NCBI RefSeq assembly: GCF_935825525.1
Contig: NZ_CAKXZT010000140.1
Coordinates: 25,106-89,105, forward strand
Length of the DNA: 64,000 nucleotides
Origin: Mesorhizobium escarrei
GTDB taxonomy: Bacteria; Pseudomonadota; Alphaproteobacteria; Rhizobiales; Rhizobiaceae
Direction: 5' to 3'
How positions within the stretch are numbered: position 1 is the stretch's first letter; each line of letters opens with the position of its first letter. The position numbers and the translations under genes are program-made. This document shows positions 42,334 to 51,177 of this stretch, piece after piece. The notes below the pieces were generated by a model that did not search any database, was not told where the DNA came from, and worked only from the letters and a program-made list of their open reading frames with translations.

Positions 42334-44799
42334 TCACCCCTTGCGGGGCAGTTGCGGCACCAGGCTGCGCTTGCTGCCATCCTTGCCCTTGGGCTCCGGC
42401 TTCTGCGCGATCGCCTTTTTCGCGGCGGGCTTCTTGCCGGCAGCTTTCTTGGGTTTTGGCGTGTCGTCCGGTTCTTCCTTCTTCGGCCTGACCGGCGCCT
42501 CGTCGGCGAGCGACTCGAGCTTCAGCCCGGTTTCGCCGGTCTCTTTCTTCTCGACGGTGACACGCACCGTGCCGCCCTTCTTGAGCTTGCCGAACAGCAC
42601 CTCGTCGGCCAGCGGCTTCTTGATGTGCTCCTGGATGACGCGGCCGAGCGGCCGTGCTCCCATGCGCTCGTCATAGCCCTTCTCGGCCAGCCAGGCGATC
42701 GCCTCCTGCGACAGGTCGAAGGTGACGCCACGCTCGGAGAGCTGGGCCTCGAGCTGCATGACGAACTTCTGCACCACCTGGTGGATGACCGGAACCGGCA
42801 GCGACCCAAACGGGATGATCGCATCGAGACGGTTGCGGAACTCCGGCGTGAACAGCCGGTTGATCGCTTCGACATCGTCGCCTTCGCGCTTGGTCGAGCC
42901 GAAACCGATCGCCGCGCGCTGCGCATCCGAGGCGCCCGCATTGGTGGTCATGATCAGGATGACATTGCGGAAGTCGATCTGCTTGCCGTTGTGGTCGGTC
43001 AGCTTGCCATGGTCCATGACCTGCAACAGGATGTTGAACAGATCCGGATGCGCCTTCTCGACCTCGTCCAGCAACAGCACGCAATGCGGATGCTGGTCGA
43101 CGCCGTCGGTCAACAGGCCGCCCTGGTCGAAGCCGACATAGCCGGGAGGCGCGCCGATCAGCCGTGAGACGGTGTGGCGTTCCATATATTCGGACATGTC
43201 GAAGCGGATCAGCTCGACGCCGAGCGAGGCGGCGAGCTGCTTTGCCACTTCGGTCTTGCCGACGCCGGTCGGCCCCGAGAACAGATAGGAGCCGATTGGC
43301 TTCTCCGGTTCGCGCAGGCCGGCCCGCGCCAGCTTGATCGCCGAGGTCAAAGCCGTGATCGCGGTGTCCTGACCGTAAACGACGCGCTTCAGCTCGACAT
43401 CGAGACCGGCCAGCACCTTCTCGTCGTCGGCGGAAACCGTCTTCGGCGGAATGCGGGCGATTGTGGCGATCGTCGCTTCGATCTCCTTGATGCCGATGGT
43501 CTTCTTGCGCTTGGCCTCCGGCACCAGCATTTGCGAGGCGCCGGTCTCGTCGATCACGTCGATCGCCTTGTCCGGCAGCTTGCGGTCGTTGATGTAGCGC
43601 GCCGACAGTTCAACCGAAGCCTTGATCGCCTCAGACGTGTAGCGAACCTTGTGGAACTCCTCGAAATATGGCTTGAGACCCTTCATGATCTCAATGGCGT
43701 CCTCGATGGTCGGTTCGTTGACGTCGATCTTCTGGAAGCGCCGCACCAAGGCGCGGTCCTTCTCGAAAAACTGGCGGAACTCCTTGTAGGTGGTCGAGCC
43801 GATGCAGCGGATCGTTCCGGACGACAGCGCCGGCTTCAACAGGTTCGACGCATCCATGGCGCCGCCAGACGTCGCCCCTGCCCCGATCACGGTGTGGATC
43901 TCGTCGATGAACAGAACCGCGCCCGGATAATCCTCGAGCTCCTTGACGACCTGCTTCAGCCGCTCTTCGAAATCACCGCGATAGCGGGTGCCGGCCAGCA
44001 ATGTTCCCATGTCGAGCGCGAAGATGGTGGCGTTGTGCAGCACTTCCGGCACGTCGCCCTCGACGATGCGCTTGGCGAGGCCCTCGGCGATCGCCGTCTT
44101 GCCGACGCCGGGGTCGCCGACATAGAGCGGATTGTTCTTGGAACGGCGGCACAGCACCTGGATGGTGCGGTTGATCTCGGACTCGCGGCCGATCAGCGGA
44201 TCGATTTTGCCGGCCTTGGCCTTGTTGTTCAGATTGACGCAATAGGCGGTCAGCGCGTCCTGCTGCTGCTTTTTCTTGCCGCCGTCCTCTTGCGGCTCGG
44301 CGCCGCTCTGGCCCTGCTCGTCATCGGCGCCGCGCGGCGACCGCGTCTCAGATGCGCCGGGCCGCTTGGCGATGCCATGCGAGATGTAGTTGACCGCGTC
44401 GTAGCGGGTCATCTGCTGTTCTTGCAGGAAATAGGCGGCGTGGCTCTCGCGCTCGGCGAAGATGGCAACGAGCACGTTGGCGCCGGAGACTTCCTCGCGG
44501 CCGGACGACTGCACATGGATCACCGCGCGCTGGATGACGCGCTGGAAACCGGCCGTCGGCTTGGAATCCTCGTCGTAGCCGGTAACGAGATTGTCGAGCT
44601 CGGTGTCGATATAGGTGAGAACCGTATGCTTCAGCTCGTCCAGATCGACGTTGCAGGCGCGCATGACCGCGGCCGCCTCGGTGTCGTCGATGAGCGCGAG
44701 CAGCAAATGTTCAAGGGTCGCGTATTCGTGGTGCCGCTCATTGGCGAGCGTCAGCGCCTGGTGAAGCGCCTTTTCCAGGCCTTGGGAGAAAGCCGGCAT
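42334..44799 (-). CDS. clpA: ATP-dependent Clp protease ATP-binding subunit ClpA
   Basis: AAA+ unfoldase that feeds ClpP and receives N-degron substrates from ClpS. N-domain with two repeats (ALTLANERHHEYATLEHLLL; AVIHVQSSGREEVSGANVLV), then a Gln/Gly/charged linker. First ATPase: VGDPGVGKTAIAEGLAK (Walker A), AVLFIDEIHTVIGAG (Walker B). Second: FSGPTGVGKTEVAKQLAA and CVLLLDEVEKAHPDLFN. 821 residues; the last 55 or so are a Lys/Pro/Ala-rich tail (TPKPKKAAGKKPAAKKAIAQ), longer than in enterobacteria. clpS lies six bases upstream. Confidence 0.97.
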   Translation of the reverse strand: MPAFSQGLEKALHQALTLANERHHEYATLEHLLLALIDDTEAAAVMRACNVDLDELKHTVLTYIDTELDNLVTGYDEDSKPTAGFQRVIQRAVIHVQSSGREEVSGANVLVAIFAERESHAAYFLQEQQMTRYDAVNYISHGIAKRPGASETRSPRGADDEQGQSGAEPQEDGGKKKQQQDALTAYCVNLNNKAKAGKIDPLIGRESEINRTIQVLCRRSKNNPLYVGDPGVGKTAIAEGLAKRIVEGDVPEVLHNATIFALDMGTLLAGTRYRGDFEERLKQVVKELEDYPGAVLFIDEIHTVIGAGATSGGAMDASNLLKPALSSGTIRCIGSTTYKEFRQFFEKDRALVRRFQKIDVNEPTIEDAIEIMKGLKPYFEEFHKVRYTSEAIKASVELSARYINDRKLPDKAIDVIDETGASQMLVPEAKRKKTIGIKEIEATIATIARIPPKTVSADDEKVLAGLDVELKRVVYGQDTAITALTSAIKLARAGLREPEKPIGSYLFSGPTGVGKTEVAKQLAASLGVELIRFDMSEYMERHTVSRLIGAPPGYVGFDQGGLLTDGVDQHPHCVLLLDEVEKAHPDLFNILLQVMDHGKLTDHNGKQIDFRNVILIMTTNAGASDAQRAAIGFGSTKREGDDVEAINRLFTPEFRNRLDAIIPFGSLPVPVIHQVVQKFVMQLEAQLSERGVTFDLSQEAIAWLAEKGYDERMGARPLGRVIQEHIKKPLADEVLFGKLKKGGTVRVTVEKKETGETGLKLESLADEAPVRPKKEEPDDTPKPKKAAGKKPAAKKAIAQKPEPKGKDGSKRSLVPQLPRKG

Positions 44800-44805
44800 G
44801 TTACC

Positions 44806-45210
44806 TCACTTCTTCTCCATCACGCATTGCAGCGGATGCTGATTCTGTCGGGCGAAATCCATGACCTGAGACACTTTGGTCTCGGCCACCTCGAATGTAT
44901 AGACCCCGCACTCGCCCACTCCATGATTGTGAACATGAAGCATGATGCGTGTGGCGGCTTCACGGTCCTTCTGGAAAAAACGCTCCAGCACGTGAACCAC
45001 GAATTCCATGGGTGTGTAGTCGTCGTTGAGAATGAGGACCCGATAAAGGCTAGGCTTCTTGGTCTTGGTTTTGGTGCGCGTGATGACAGCCGTGCCGCGA
45101 CCGGTCTCGTTGCCGTCGCTGCCGTTTTGCATCCGCACCACATCTGTTGTGGCAGTCAAACCTGTAGTCACGTAACCCTGCCTTTTCGAATCCCCATGCG
45201 AGTTCGACAT
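44806..45210 (-). CDS. clpS: ClpS adaptor for N-end rule degradation
   Basis: Delivers proteins with destabilising N-termini to ClpA. The core is complete: LYRVLILNDDYTPMEFVVHV, LERFFQKDREAATRIMLHVH and HGVGECGVYTFEVAETKVSQ, ending QNQHPLQCVMEKK. The start is uncertain: the long form gives 134 residues, but an internal ATG at 45132 (MQNGSDGNETGRGT) matches where rhizobial ClpS proteins usually begin and would give 108. Six bases separate its stop from the clpA start, indicating an operon. Confidence 0.95.
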   Translation of the reverse strand: MSNSHGDSKRQGYVTTGLTATTDVVRMQNGSDGNETGRGTAVITRTKTKTKKPSLYRVLILNDDYTPMEFVVHVLERFFQKDREAATRIMLHVHNHGVGECGVYTFEVAETKVSQVMDFARQNQHPLQCVMEKK

Positions 45211-45331
45211 GTAGGTGTTCGATGAATGATTTTAAGCCCTTCTGTTTAGCTGACAATATGGCTAGGTGGCCAAACTTGACCGATTTTTCGAAATCGTGAA
45301 GGCAGCAGAGCCCTGATTTCAAATTGCCATG

Positions 45332-45362
45332 AAAAAACCCGGCCGCACGTTCGCGACCGGGT
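45332..45362 (-). terminator. Rho-independent terminator of the phasin gene
   Basis: Minus strand: ACCCGG-t-CGC / GCG-g-CCGGGT stem around a short loop, followed by six T (plus-strand A run 45332-45337). It lies about 45 bases after the phasin stop and ahead of clpS, separating the two units. Confidence 0.85.
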
Positions 45363-45405
45363 CCGTCTTGCAGGCCCAAGGGCCCTGCTCACATCTTATA
45401 GGAGA

Positions 45406-45735
45406 TTATTTCGCCTTTGCGACCATTGATTCGAACGGCTTGTAGGCTTCCTTGGCGAGTTCGGCATAGAGATCACCGATCTTGGTGGCTTCGGTGACGA
45501 AGGCTTCGTACGACTGCTTGGCAAAATCGGACTGGATCTCGATCGCTTTCTCCAGCGACTTGGCCGACAAAAGTTTCTCGGCTGCTGCGCTGCCGGCCTC
45601 GAAGCTTTTCTTAGTGTACTCGCCCGCCTCGGTGGCGATGGCCTGCGCGCCCTTGGAAAGGGATGCGAAGCTCTTCAAGCCGGTGTCGGCAAACTCCTTG
45701 CCGTATTTGCTGAAATCCTCATAGGTCTGGGTCAT
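45406..45735 (-). CDS. Phasin family protein
   Basis: Small amphipathic protein (109 residues) that coats polyhydroxybutyrate granules. All-helical with heptad-like spacing: YGKEFADTGLKSFASLSKGA, IATEAGEYTKKSFEAGSAAA, EIQSDFAKQSYEAFVTEATK, a Phasin_2 pattern. No signal peptide, ending in KPFESMVAKAK. It has its own terminator and a promoter region with two TTGTGCA/TGCACAA-type sites, so expression is probably tied to PHB state through PhaR; the link is inference. Confidence 0.92.
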   Translation of the reverse strand: MTQTYEDFSKYGKEFADTGLKSFASLSKGAQAIATEAGEYTKKSFEAGSAAAEKLLSAKSLEKAIEIQSDFAKQSYEAFVTEATKIGDLYAELAKEAYKPFESMVAKAK

Positions 45736-46072
45736 TCACGCAATCCCTTGACAGTTGTCCTTGAGCGGTGGGCGCGGCCTTGCCCCGGCCGCGTTGTGCA
45801 ATGCAAGTAATATATTGTGCACTGCACAAAAGGTCAAGGTTTCACCGAGTCCGGGTTTCACCGGGTGCGGCCCCGGCCATCCGGCCAGCAAATCGGCGTA
45901 ACCATCTGGCAATGGCTAAAATTCGAATAAAGAAAAGCTCAAGCTCGAAGAAAATGGTGAACGCCGCGGTTACCATAAACGGATTGGTAACGCTGGCTGC
46001 GATAGCTTGGCTTGAAGTGAGGCAGGATCCCTTTGCCGCCTCCACCGCAACAAAAATTCAAAGGAACCATCG
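45736..46072. other. Divergent intergenic region phasin / D,D-carboxypeptidase
   Basis: 337 bases without a gene I can support. It holds the paired palindromes near the phasin end. The other half is AT-richer than its surroundings (around 45910-45960, GCTAAAATTCGAATAAAG), which would suit a promoter for the carboxypeptidase. A 69-codon plus-strand reading beginning at 45913 lacks a ribosome-binding site and homology and is not called. Confidence 0.5.
45794..45829 (-). promoter_or_regulatory. Two spaced palindromic operator-like sites upstream of phasin
   Basis: TTGTGCA-C-TGCACAA at 45815-45829 is a perfect palindrome with 7-bp arms. TTGTGCA-A-TGCAA at 45794-45806 is a second copy with one incomplete arm. 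Their centres (45801 and 45822) are 21 bp apart, two helical turns, allowing side-by-side dimers. They lie 60-95 bases ahead of the phasin start. Candidate binding sites for the PHB-responsive repressor PhaR. Confidence 0.6.
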
Positions 46073-47500
46073 GTGCGTCAGGCGTTGTCGGGCATTCTCT
46101 CCAAATCCGCGTCCTCGTTGAAAATGATCATGATCCTCGCTTTGGCGATGACATTCGTCGTTGCCGACGCTGCTTCGTCCATGGCGGCGAGGTCGGCGGC
46201 GATCGTCATCGACGCCAAGTCCGGCAAGGTGCTTTACTCTTCGAATGCCGATGGCCGACGCTATCCCGCCTCACTCACCAAGATGATGACGCTTTACCTG
46301 GCCTTCGAGGCCATGGCGAACGGCAAGATCAGCAAGAACTCCCGGGTCGTCTTCTCTGCCAATGCTGCTGCCGAACCGCCGACCAAACTCGGCGTCAGAC
46401 GAGGCGGCGCGATCACGGTCGAGACCGCGATCCTGTCGATGGTGACCAAGTCGGCAAACGACTCTGCAACCGCGCTCGGCGAACTTCTCGGCGGCAATGA
46501 AGCCAATTTCGCCCACATGATGACAGCCAAGGCGCGGGCACTGGGCATGAAGGGGACCGTTTTCCGCAACGCCCACGGCTTGCCAAATCCCGGTCAGTTC
46601 ACCACCGCCCGCGACATGGCGGTGCTCGGCATCGCGCTGCGGGAGCATTTTCCCCAGTATTACAGCTATTTCTCGCAGCGTTCCTTTCTCTACGGCCGCA
46701 GGCGCATCAACGGCCACAACCGCCTGCTTGGACGCATCAAGGGCGTCGACGGCATCAAGACTGGCTACACCCGCGCCTCCGGCTACAATCTCGTCTCCTC
46801 GGTCGACGACGGCGATCGCCGCATCGTCGCGGTGGTCATAGGCGGGAAATCCGGCGGCAGCCGCGACAACCAGATGGCCGCATTGATCAAAACCTACCTG
46901 CCGAAGGCGTCGTCGCGCGGCAGCGGCATGCTGATCGCCAAGGCCAGTGGTGGCAGCCCGATCACCGCTCTGGCGAAAGTATTCCTGCCCAAGCGCGACG
47001 CGCCGAAGCCGGACAGCAGGCCGGACGGCGATGCCCCGGACGACGATGCCCCGGACGATGCCATTGCCTCCCTTGTCGAGGAAACCGAGCCCGTCGTTGA
47101 AGAAGCCACCCCCGTCGTAGAGACCAGGCCCGTCGTTGAGACCAGGAAGGTCGAGACAGTGGCCGCGGCCACGGCGGACGACGTGGCGACCGCACGGGTC
47201 GCAGCAGCCTATGCCGAACCGGCAACGGTCGATCCCGTCAACACGGCATCGGTGCCGTCCGGCTGGGCAGTCCAGGTCGCCTCTTCGCCAAAACAGTCCG
47301 AAGCCCAGGCTCTTCTGGACGAGACGAGCAAACAGGCGCCTTCGGTCCTGGCCGAAGCTGTGGGCTTCACCGTCGCCTTCGAAAAGGACGGCGTCACCTA
47401 CTACCGCGCCCGGTTCGGTTTTGGCTCGAAGGCTGCCGCCTGGAAAGCCTGCAACGCCCTGAAGAAAAAGAAAATCGAGTGCTACGCCGTCCACCAGTAG
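46073..47500 (+). CDS. D-alanyl-D-alanine carboxypeptidase with C-terminal SPOR domain
   Basis: Low-molecular-weight penicillin-binding protein (peptidase S11) that trims the terminal D-Ala from peptidoglycan stems; 475 residues. Signal peptide or anchor at residues about 17-39. Active-site triads: SLTK at 67-70, SAN at 127-129, KTG at 229-231. A Pro/Asp/Glu/Val-rich linker (residues about 305-390, with VVETRPVVETRKVE) leads to a SPOR-like domain (SGWAVQVASSPKQSEAQALL to the end), which binds denuded glycan strands at the septum. Start is GTG at 46073 with AAAGGAA upstream. Confidence 0.93.
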   Translation: MRQALSGILSKSASSLKMIMILALAMTFVVADAASSMAARSAAIVIDAKSGKVLYSSNADGRRYPASLTKMMTLYLAFEAMANGKISKNSRVVFSANAAAEPPTKLGVRRGGAITVETAILSMVTKSANDSATALGELLGGNEANFAHMMTAKARALGMKGTVFRNAHGLPNPGQFTTARDMAVLGIALREHFPQYYSYFSQRSFLYGRRRINGHNRLLGRIKGVDGIKTGYTRASGYNLVSSVDDGDRRIVAVVIGGKSGGSRDNQMAALIKTYLPKASSRGSGMLIAKASGGSPITALAKVFLPKRDAPKPDSRPDGDAPDDDAPDDAIASLVEETEPVVEEATPVVETRPVVETRKVETVAAATADDVATARVAAAYAEPATVDPVNTASVPSGWAVQVASSPKQSEAQALLDETSKQAPSVLAEAVGFTVAFEKDGVTYYRARFGFGSKAAAWKACNALKKKKIECYAVHQ

Positions 47501-47544
47501 GAGGCGTCGAAACATCTCCCGGGAAAATTATGCGTCGAAGGAGA

Positions 47545-48246
47545 CTAGTTGTGATTGGAGAGCAAGACGTCCTTGGCTTCGTTGATCCGCGCAGCCAGAA
47601 AAGAAGTGCCGCCGAGATCGGGGTGCAGGCGCTGCATCAGGCGGCGGTGCGCCTTGCGGACATCCGCCGCGGCGGCCCCCGCTTCAAGACCAAGGATCTT
47701 GTAGGCCTCCTCCTTAGTCATGGCGCCCGAACCTGGCGAAACACCCAGCCCGTCGCCACCATTCGCCTCAGCGTCTTTGCGCCAGATGGGAAATCTGCCG
47801 TCAAGATACGTCTCTAGCAGTTGGCGGCTCTCCGGGTCGCCGGGGAGTTCGCGATAAAGCTGCTGCAATTCCGCAAGGCTCATCGTGCCTAGCATCTTGC
47901 CTTCATGGCGGCCGGCGAGCACGAGCCCCTCCAGGCTGCCGGTATCGTGATCAAGCTCCATTTCGAGTGCTGCGGTGCGCACCGTCGAATACTTGCCCGG
48001 CTCCAGTTTCGCCGTCGGCCGCTTCATCCGCATCGAGCCATACCAGGCGAGCGCCATCGACAGGATCAAGCCGCCGATGCCTTCGCGTCCAACCAGAAGC
48101 GCGGCGACACCGATCAGCGCCAGCAGGACGGGCCCAATCGTCCTCATCCCGCTTGCGAGTTTCGCGGGGTCGGCGCGCAGAAACACCGTGGCCACGCCGA
48201 GCAGCACCAAAAGCAACGCCACGAATGCGATAGTCGCGCCCATCAT
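47545..48246 (-). CDS. Membrane-anchored DnaJ-domain protein
   Basis: 233 residues. Two hydrophobic segments at the N-terminus (IAFVALLLVLLGVATVFL; IGPVLLALIGVAALLVG) and a third weaker one, then a cytoplasmic region (LELMELDHDTGSLEG-type text, GTMSLAELQQLYRELPGDPE). The C-terminal J-domain reads MTKEEAYKILGLEAGAAAAD, VRKAHRRLMQRLHPDLGGTS with the HPD tripeptide, then AARINEAKDVLL. It resembles the Tim14/Pam18 type of membrane J-protein. Its ATG overlaps the stop of the upstream VWA gene (ATGA), so the two are coupled. Partner Hsp70 and substrate are unknown. Confidence 0.85.
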   Translation of the reverse strand: MMGATIAFVALLLVLLGVATVFLRADPAKLASGMRTIGPVLLALIGVAALLVGREGIGGLILSMALAWYGSMRMKRPTAKLEPGKYSTVRTAALEMELDHDTGSLEGLVLAGRHEGKMLGTMSLAELQQLYRELPGDPESRQLLETYLDGRFPIWRKDAEANGGDGLGVSPGSGAMTKEEAYKILGLEAGAAAADVRKAHRRLMQRLHPDLGGTSFLAARINEAKDVLLSNHN

Positions 48247-48974
48247 TTCCTGCCGCCCCGCAGATGCTCGATCATCAGCCGGTCTTCCGGCCTGCCCCTG
48301 GCCTCCAGGGCCTTCAGCCCGCCCGTTGCAAACACGGCGACCGCCGATAGCAGGCTGGCCAAGGTTGCGGCGGCCCGCCGATCAAATCGGAACCAAGCCC
48401 CTTTGGACAGCCGCGCAATTTCCTTGAACGCCTTTTCCGCGCCGGCATCATGGCCCTCCTGAAAGACGAAGACAGGAACGCCGTGCAGGCCGAGGCTGCC
48501 GGCCTTTTCCGCCAGATCGTCGATATTTTCCTCCATCGCGTCGCCGATATAGACCAGCGCGTTGACCTTGGCTGTCGCCGTCTGTTTCAGCGCATGGGCC
48601 AGCACCTTGCCGATCTGGGTGTGGCCGCTACGGCATTCGATCCGCGTCATCAGCTGCTTCAGCGTGTCCGTATCGGTGACGAATGCGGATGAGCGGCACT
48701 CGCCAAGACCACGAAAATAAACCAGTTGGACCTTGAGCGCCCCGGCCTTGCCGACGGCATCGAACATCTCGCCCTGCAGCGCACAGGCGAGATCCCAGGT
48801 CGGCTGGCGGCTCATCGTCGCGTCGAGGGAAAGGATCAGCCTGCCAGTACCGGTCGCGGACGCAGCGAGCGTCCTTGCCTGACGGATAAACGCGTCGATC
48901 TCGCCGGTGCTCGATTGGGACTCGACCGGCGCAGGATTGGCCTTTGCGGGCACGGGCTGCTTCTTGTCGCTCAT
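48243..48974 (-). CDS. VWA (von Willebrand A) domain protein
   Basis: 243 residues, cytoplasmic by the lack of a signal. The MIDAS metal site is visible: DATMS in RLILSLDATMSRQPTWDLAC, the Thr in CRSGHTQIGKVLAHAL, and the Asp in ALVYIGDAMEENIDDLAEKA. Other VWA text: VQLVYFRGLGECRSSAFVTD and HGVPVFVFQEGHDAG. The ATG at 48974 (MSDKKQPVPAKAN) is preceded by a region without coding character; longer readings to 49214 are not supported. Coupled by ATGA to the DnaJ-domain gene. Probably a scaffold or metal-dependent binding protein; role unknown. Confidence 0.82.
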   Translation of the reverse strand: MSDKKQPVPAKANPAPVESQSSTGEIDAFIRQARTLAASATGTGRLILSLDATMSRQPTWDLACALQGEMFDAVGKAGALKVQLVYFRGLGECRSSAFVTDTDTLKQLMTRIECRSGHTQIGKVLAHALKQTATAKVNALVYIGDAMEENIDDLAEKAGSLGLHGVPVFVFQEGHDAGAEKAFKEIARLSKGAWFRFDRRAAATLASLLSAVAVFATGGLKALEARGRPEDRLMIEHLRGGRK

Positions 48975-49072
48975 GACATTCAAGATGTGGCGTTGTCGCA
49001 CAGCTTGCAAGCCCAGCATGAGGCGACCTGGAGGGCCAGCGATCACGGCAGCCTTGAATTTTGGGGGTCTTC

Positions 49073-49510
49073 CTAGAGAAGGCCGAGATCGGCAAGCTCG
49101 CGCCTGAGTTTCGGCGGCATTTCGACCAATCCCGCTTTGCCCTTGCCGAGATCGGCCGGTGCGTCCGACGGTTTCAAATACCGCCAGCCTTGAAAGGCGC
49201 GGCGCGGCTGCCATTCAGTGCGCACGACCGCGGGATCGAGCATCAGGTGACAGCGGCCGATACCCTCGTCATCGGTGAAAGGACGGATTTCGGTGATCAA
49301 CTGGCGGCATTGCACATTGCCCTTGATCACCCAGTAGAGGGAACCGCCATCGGTGACCTCGGCGCCGCGCGTCGGCATCATGCGGGTGGTGTGGTAGTGC
49401 TCGACCGGTTCACCGGCGCGCCGCCGTTCGTCGAGGCGGAAGGCGATCCACTCTTCCAGATCTTCGACGCTGTCGCAGCCAACGCAGAGCTTTATGAGAT
49501 TGAGGGACAT
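49073..49510 (-). CDS. DUF1489 family protein
   Basis: 145 residues. Family text: SLNLIKLCVGCDSVEDLEEW, YHTTRMMPTRGAEVTDGGSL, YWVIKGNVQCRQLITEIRPF, RCHLMLDPAVVRTEWQPRRA and FQGWRYLKPSDAPADL. Conserved in alphaproteobacteria; function unknown. It lies between the VWA gene and sdaA, and all three are on the minus strand. Confidence 0.85.
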   Translation of the reverse strand: MSLNLIKLCVGCDSVEDLEEWIAFRLDERRRAGEPVEHYHTTRMMPTRGAEVTDGGSLYWVIKGNVQCRQLITEIRPFTDDEGIGRCHLMLDPAVVRTEWQPRRAFQGWRYLKPSDAPADLGKGKAGLVEMPPKLRRELADLGLL

Positions 49511-49613
49511 GGATTAAGGTTTAGTCCGGGGCGCGACGGCGTCAACGGCCCGGTCGACTTTCTCCACAGTGCCGCTATTCTCCACAGTGCCAATCCACAG
49601 TGCAAAGTTTGGC

Positions 49614-51017
49614 TCAGCATTCCACGATATTGACGGCCAGTCCGCCGAGGCTGGTTTCCTTGTATTTCTCGTTCATGTCGAGGCCGGTCTGGCGCATGGT
49701 CTCGATCGCGGCATCGAGCGGCACGAAATGAAAACCGTCGCCCTTGATGGCCAGCGACGCGGCAGTCACCGCCTTGACGGCGCCGAGCGCGTTGCGCTCG
49801 ATGCAAGGCACCTGCACCAGCCCGCCGACCGGATCACAGGTCATGCCGAGATGATGCTCGAGCGCGATCTCGGCGGCGTTCTCGACCTGCTCGGGCGTGC
49901 CGCCCATCACGGCGCACAGCCCCGCTGCCGCCATCGCCGAGGCCGAACCGACCTCGCCCTGGCAGCCGACTTCGGCGCCCGAGATCGAAGCGTTGGTCTT
50001 GATGATGCCGCCGATCGCCGCCGCGGTCAGCAGGAAATCGCGAATGCTTGGCTGGTCGGCCTCGGGATGGAAATGCAGCCAGTAGCGCAGCACCGCCGGC
50101 AGCGTGCCTGCAGCACCATTGGTCGGCGCGGTGACGACGCGCCCGCCGGCGGCGTTCTCCTCGTTCACCGCCATGGCATAGATCGACAGCCAGTCGTTGG
50201 CGAGCAGCGGATTGGGCCGGTTCTGCCTCCACTGCTCCTGCAGCTTGTCATGCAACTGTCGCGCTCGTCGGCGCACCTTCAGTCCGCCCGGCATGATGCC
50301 GTCCTGCGACAGGCCACGCTCGATGCAGCTCTTCATGGCGCTCCAGATGCCGTCGAGACCGGCGTCGAGCTCTTCACGCGACATCTGCGTCTCTTCATTG
50401 ACGCGCTTCATGTCGGCGATGGAAAGACCGCTTTTCGCAGCCATCGATAGCATCTCGACGGCGTTCTTGAAGGGGTATGGAACTTTTTTGCCTTCCGTCG
50501 TCACCGAGCCCTTCGCCTTCATCCGCTGCAGCTCCTCCTCGGAAACCACGAAGCCGCCGCCGATCGAATAGTAGATGCGCTTGAGCAGCAGGCGGTCGTC
50601 GGCACCATAGGCGGAGAAAGCCATGCCGTTCGCGTGGCCGGAAAGCGGCGTCTTGCGATCAAGCACCAGATCCGTGGCCGGGTCGAGGCGATACGACGGA
50701 TGGCCGGGCGGCGAAATCCGCTTCTCGGCGGCGATACGGTCGACGATGCTGTCCGCCTGATCGGGGTCTACCGTCTGCGGCGTCTGGCCGGCAAGCCCGA
50801 GCACGACGGCGCGATCTGAACCATGGCCGATGCCGGTATAGGCAAGCGAGCCGTGCAGGCTGGCAGCGATGCGGTCGACCTTGGCGCCGGCCGGGCGTGG
50901 CCAGTCATCTCCCGCGACCTCGTCGAGAAAACGCCGCGCAGCCGTCATCGGTCCCATCGTGTGCGAACTCGATGGTCCAATGCCGATCTTGAACAGGTCG
51001 AAAACCGAAAGGAACAC
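49614..51017 (-). CDS. sdaA: L-serine ammonia-lyase (single-chain, iron-sulfur type)
   Basis: Converts L-serine to pyruvate and ammonia. N-terminal signature FLSVFDLFKIGIGPSSSHTM and C-terminal iron-sulfur domain with cysteines in EVGCQGEVGSASAMAAAGLC and HHLGMTCDPVGGLVQVPCIE. 467 residues from GTG at 51017, preceded by AGGAGAGAG. A longer open reading to 51377 has no similarity to the family and is rejected. The 3' end is followed by DUF1489. Divergent from the DUF599 gene. Confidence 0.95.
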   Translation of the reverse strand: MFLSVFDLFKIGIGPSSSHTMGPMTAARRFLDEVAGDDWPRPAGAKVDRIAASLHGSLAYTGIGHGSDRAVVLGLAGQTPQTVDPDQADSIVDRIAAEKRISPPGHPSYRLDPATDLVLDRKTPLSGHANGMAFSAYGADDRLLLKRIYYSIGGGFVVSEEELQRMKAKGSVTTEGKKVPYPFKNAVEMLSMAAKSGLSIADMKRVNEETQMSREELDAGLDGIWSAMKSCIERGLSQDGIMPGGLKVRRRARQLHDKLQEQWRQNRPNPLLANDWLSIYAMAVNEENAAGGRVVTAPTNGAAGTLPAVLRYWLHFHPEADQPSIRDFLLTAAAIGGIIKTNASISGAEVGCQGEVGSASAMAAAGLCAVMGGTPEQVENAAEIALEHHLGMTCDPVGGLVQVPCIERNALGAVKAVTAASLAIKGDGFHFVPLDAAIETMRQTGLDMNEKYKETSLGGLAVNIVEC

Positions 51018-51177
51018 GCGCCGCTCTCTCCTATTGGAATTTACATATAGGAATTCCTGTGATGTTTCCGCTCTTTCGCAAATTGCGGCGCTGCACCTGC
51101 CGACCTTGTTTGCTCCGGCAGCGACATCGTTGCGTCCGCCATCGAAGCGGCGCCACGGCTTGTGGTAAAAGGGTCGC

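Noticed and set aside
43174..45225. 683-codon open reading on the plus strand
   Set aside because: It is exactly antisense to clpA/clpS, whose domains are unambiguous. Such long mirror frames are expected from high GC at third positions.
45913..46121. Small plus-strand gene starting MAKIRIKKSSSSKK
   Set aside because: No ribosome-binding site, no homology known to me, overlaps the carboxypeptidase start; left as intergenic.
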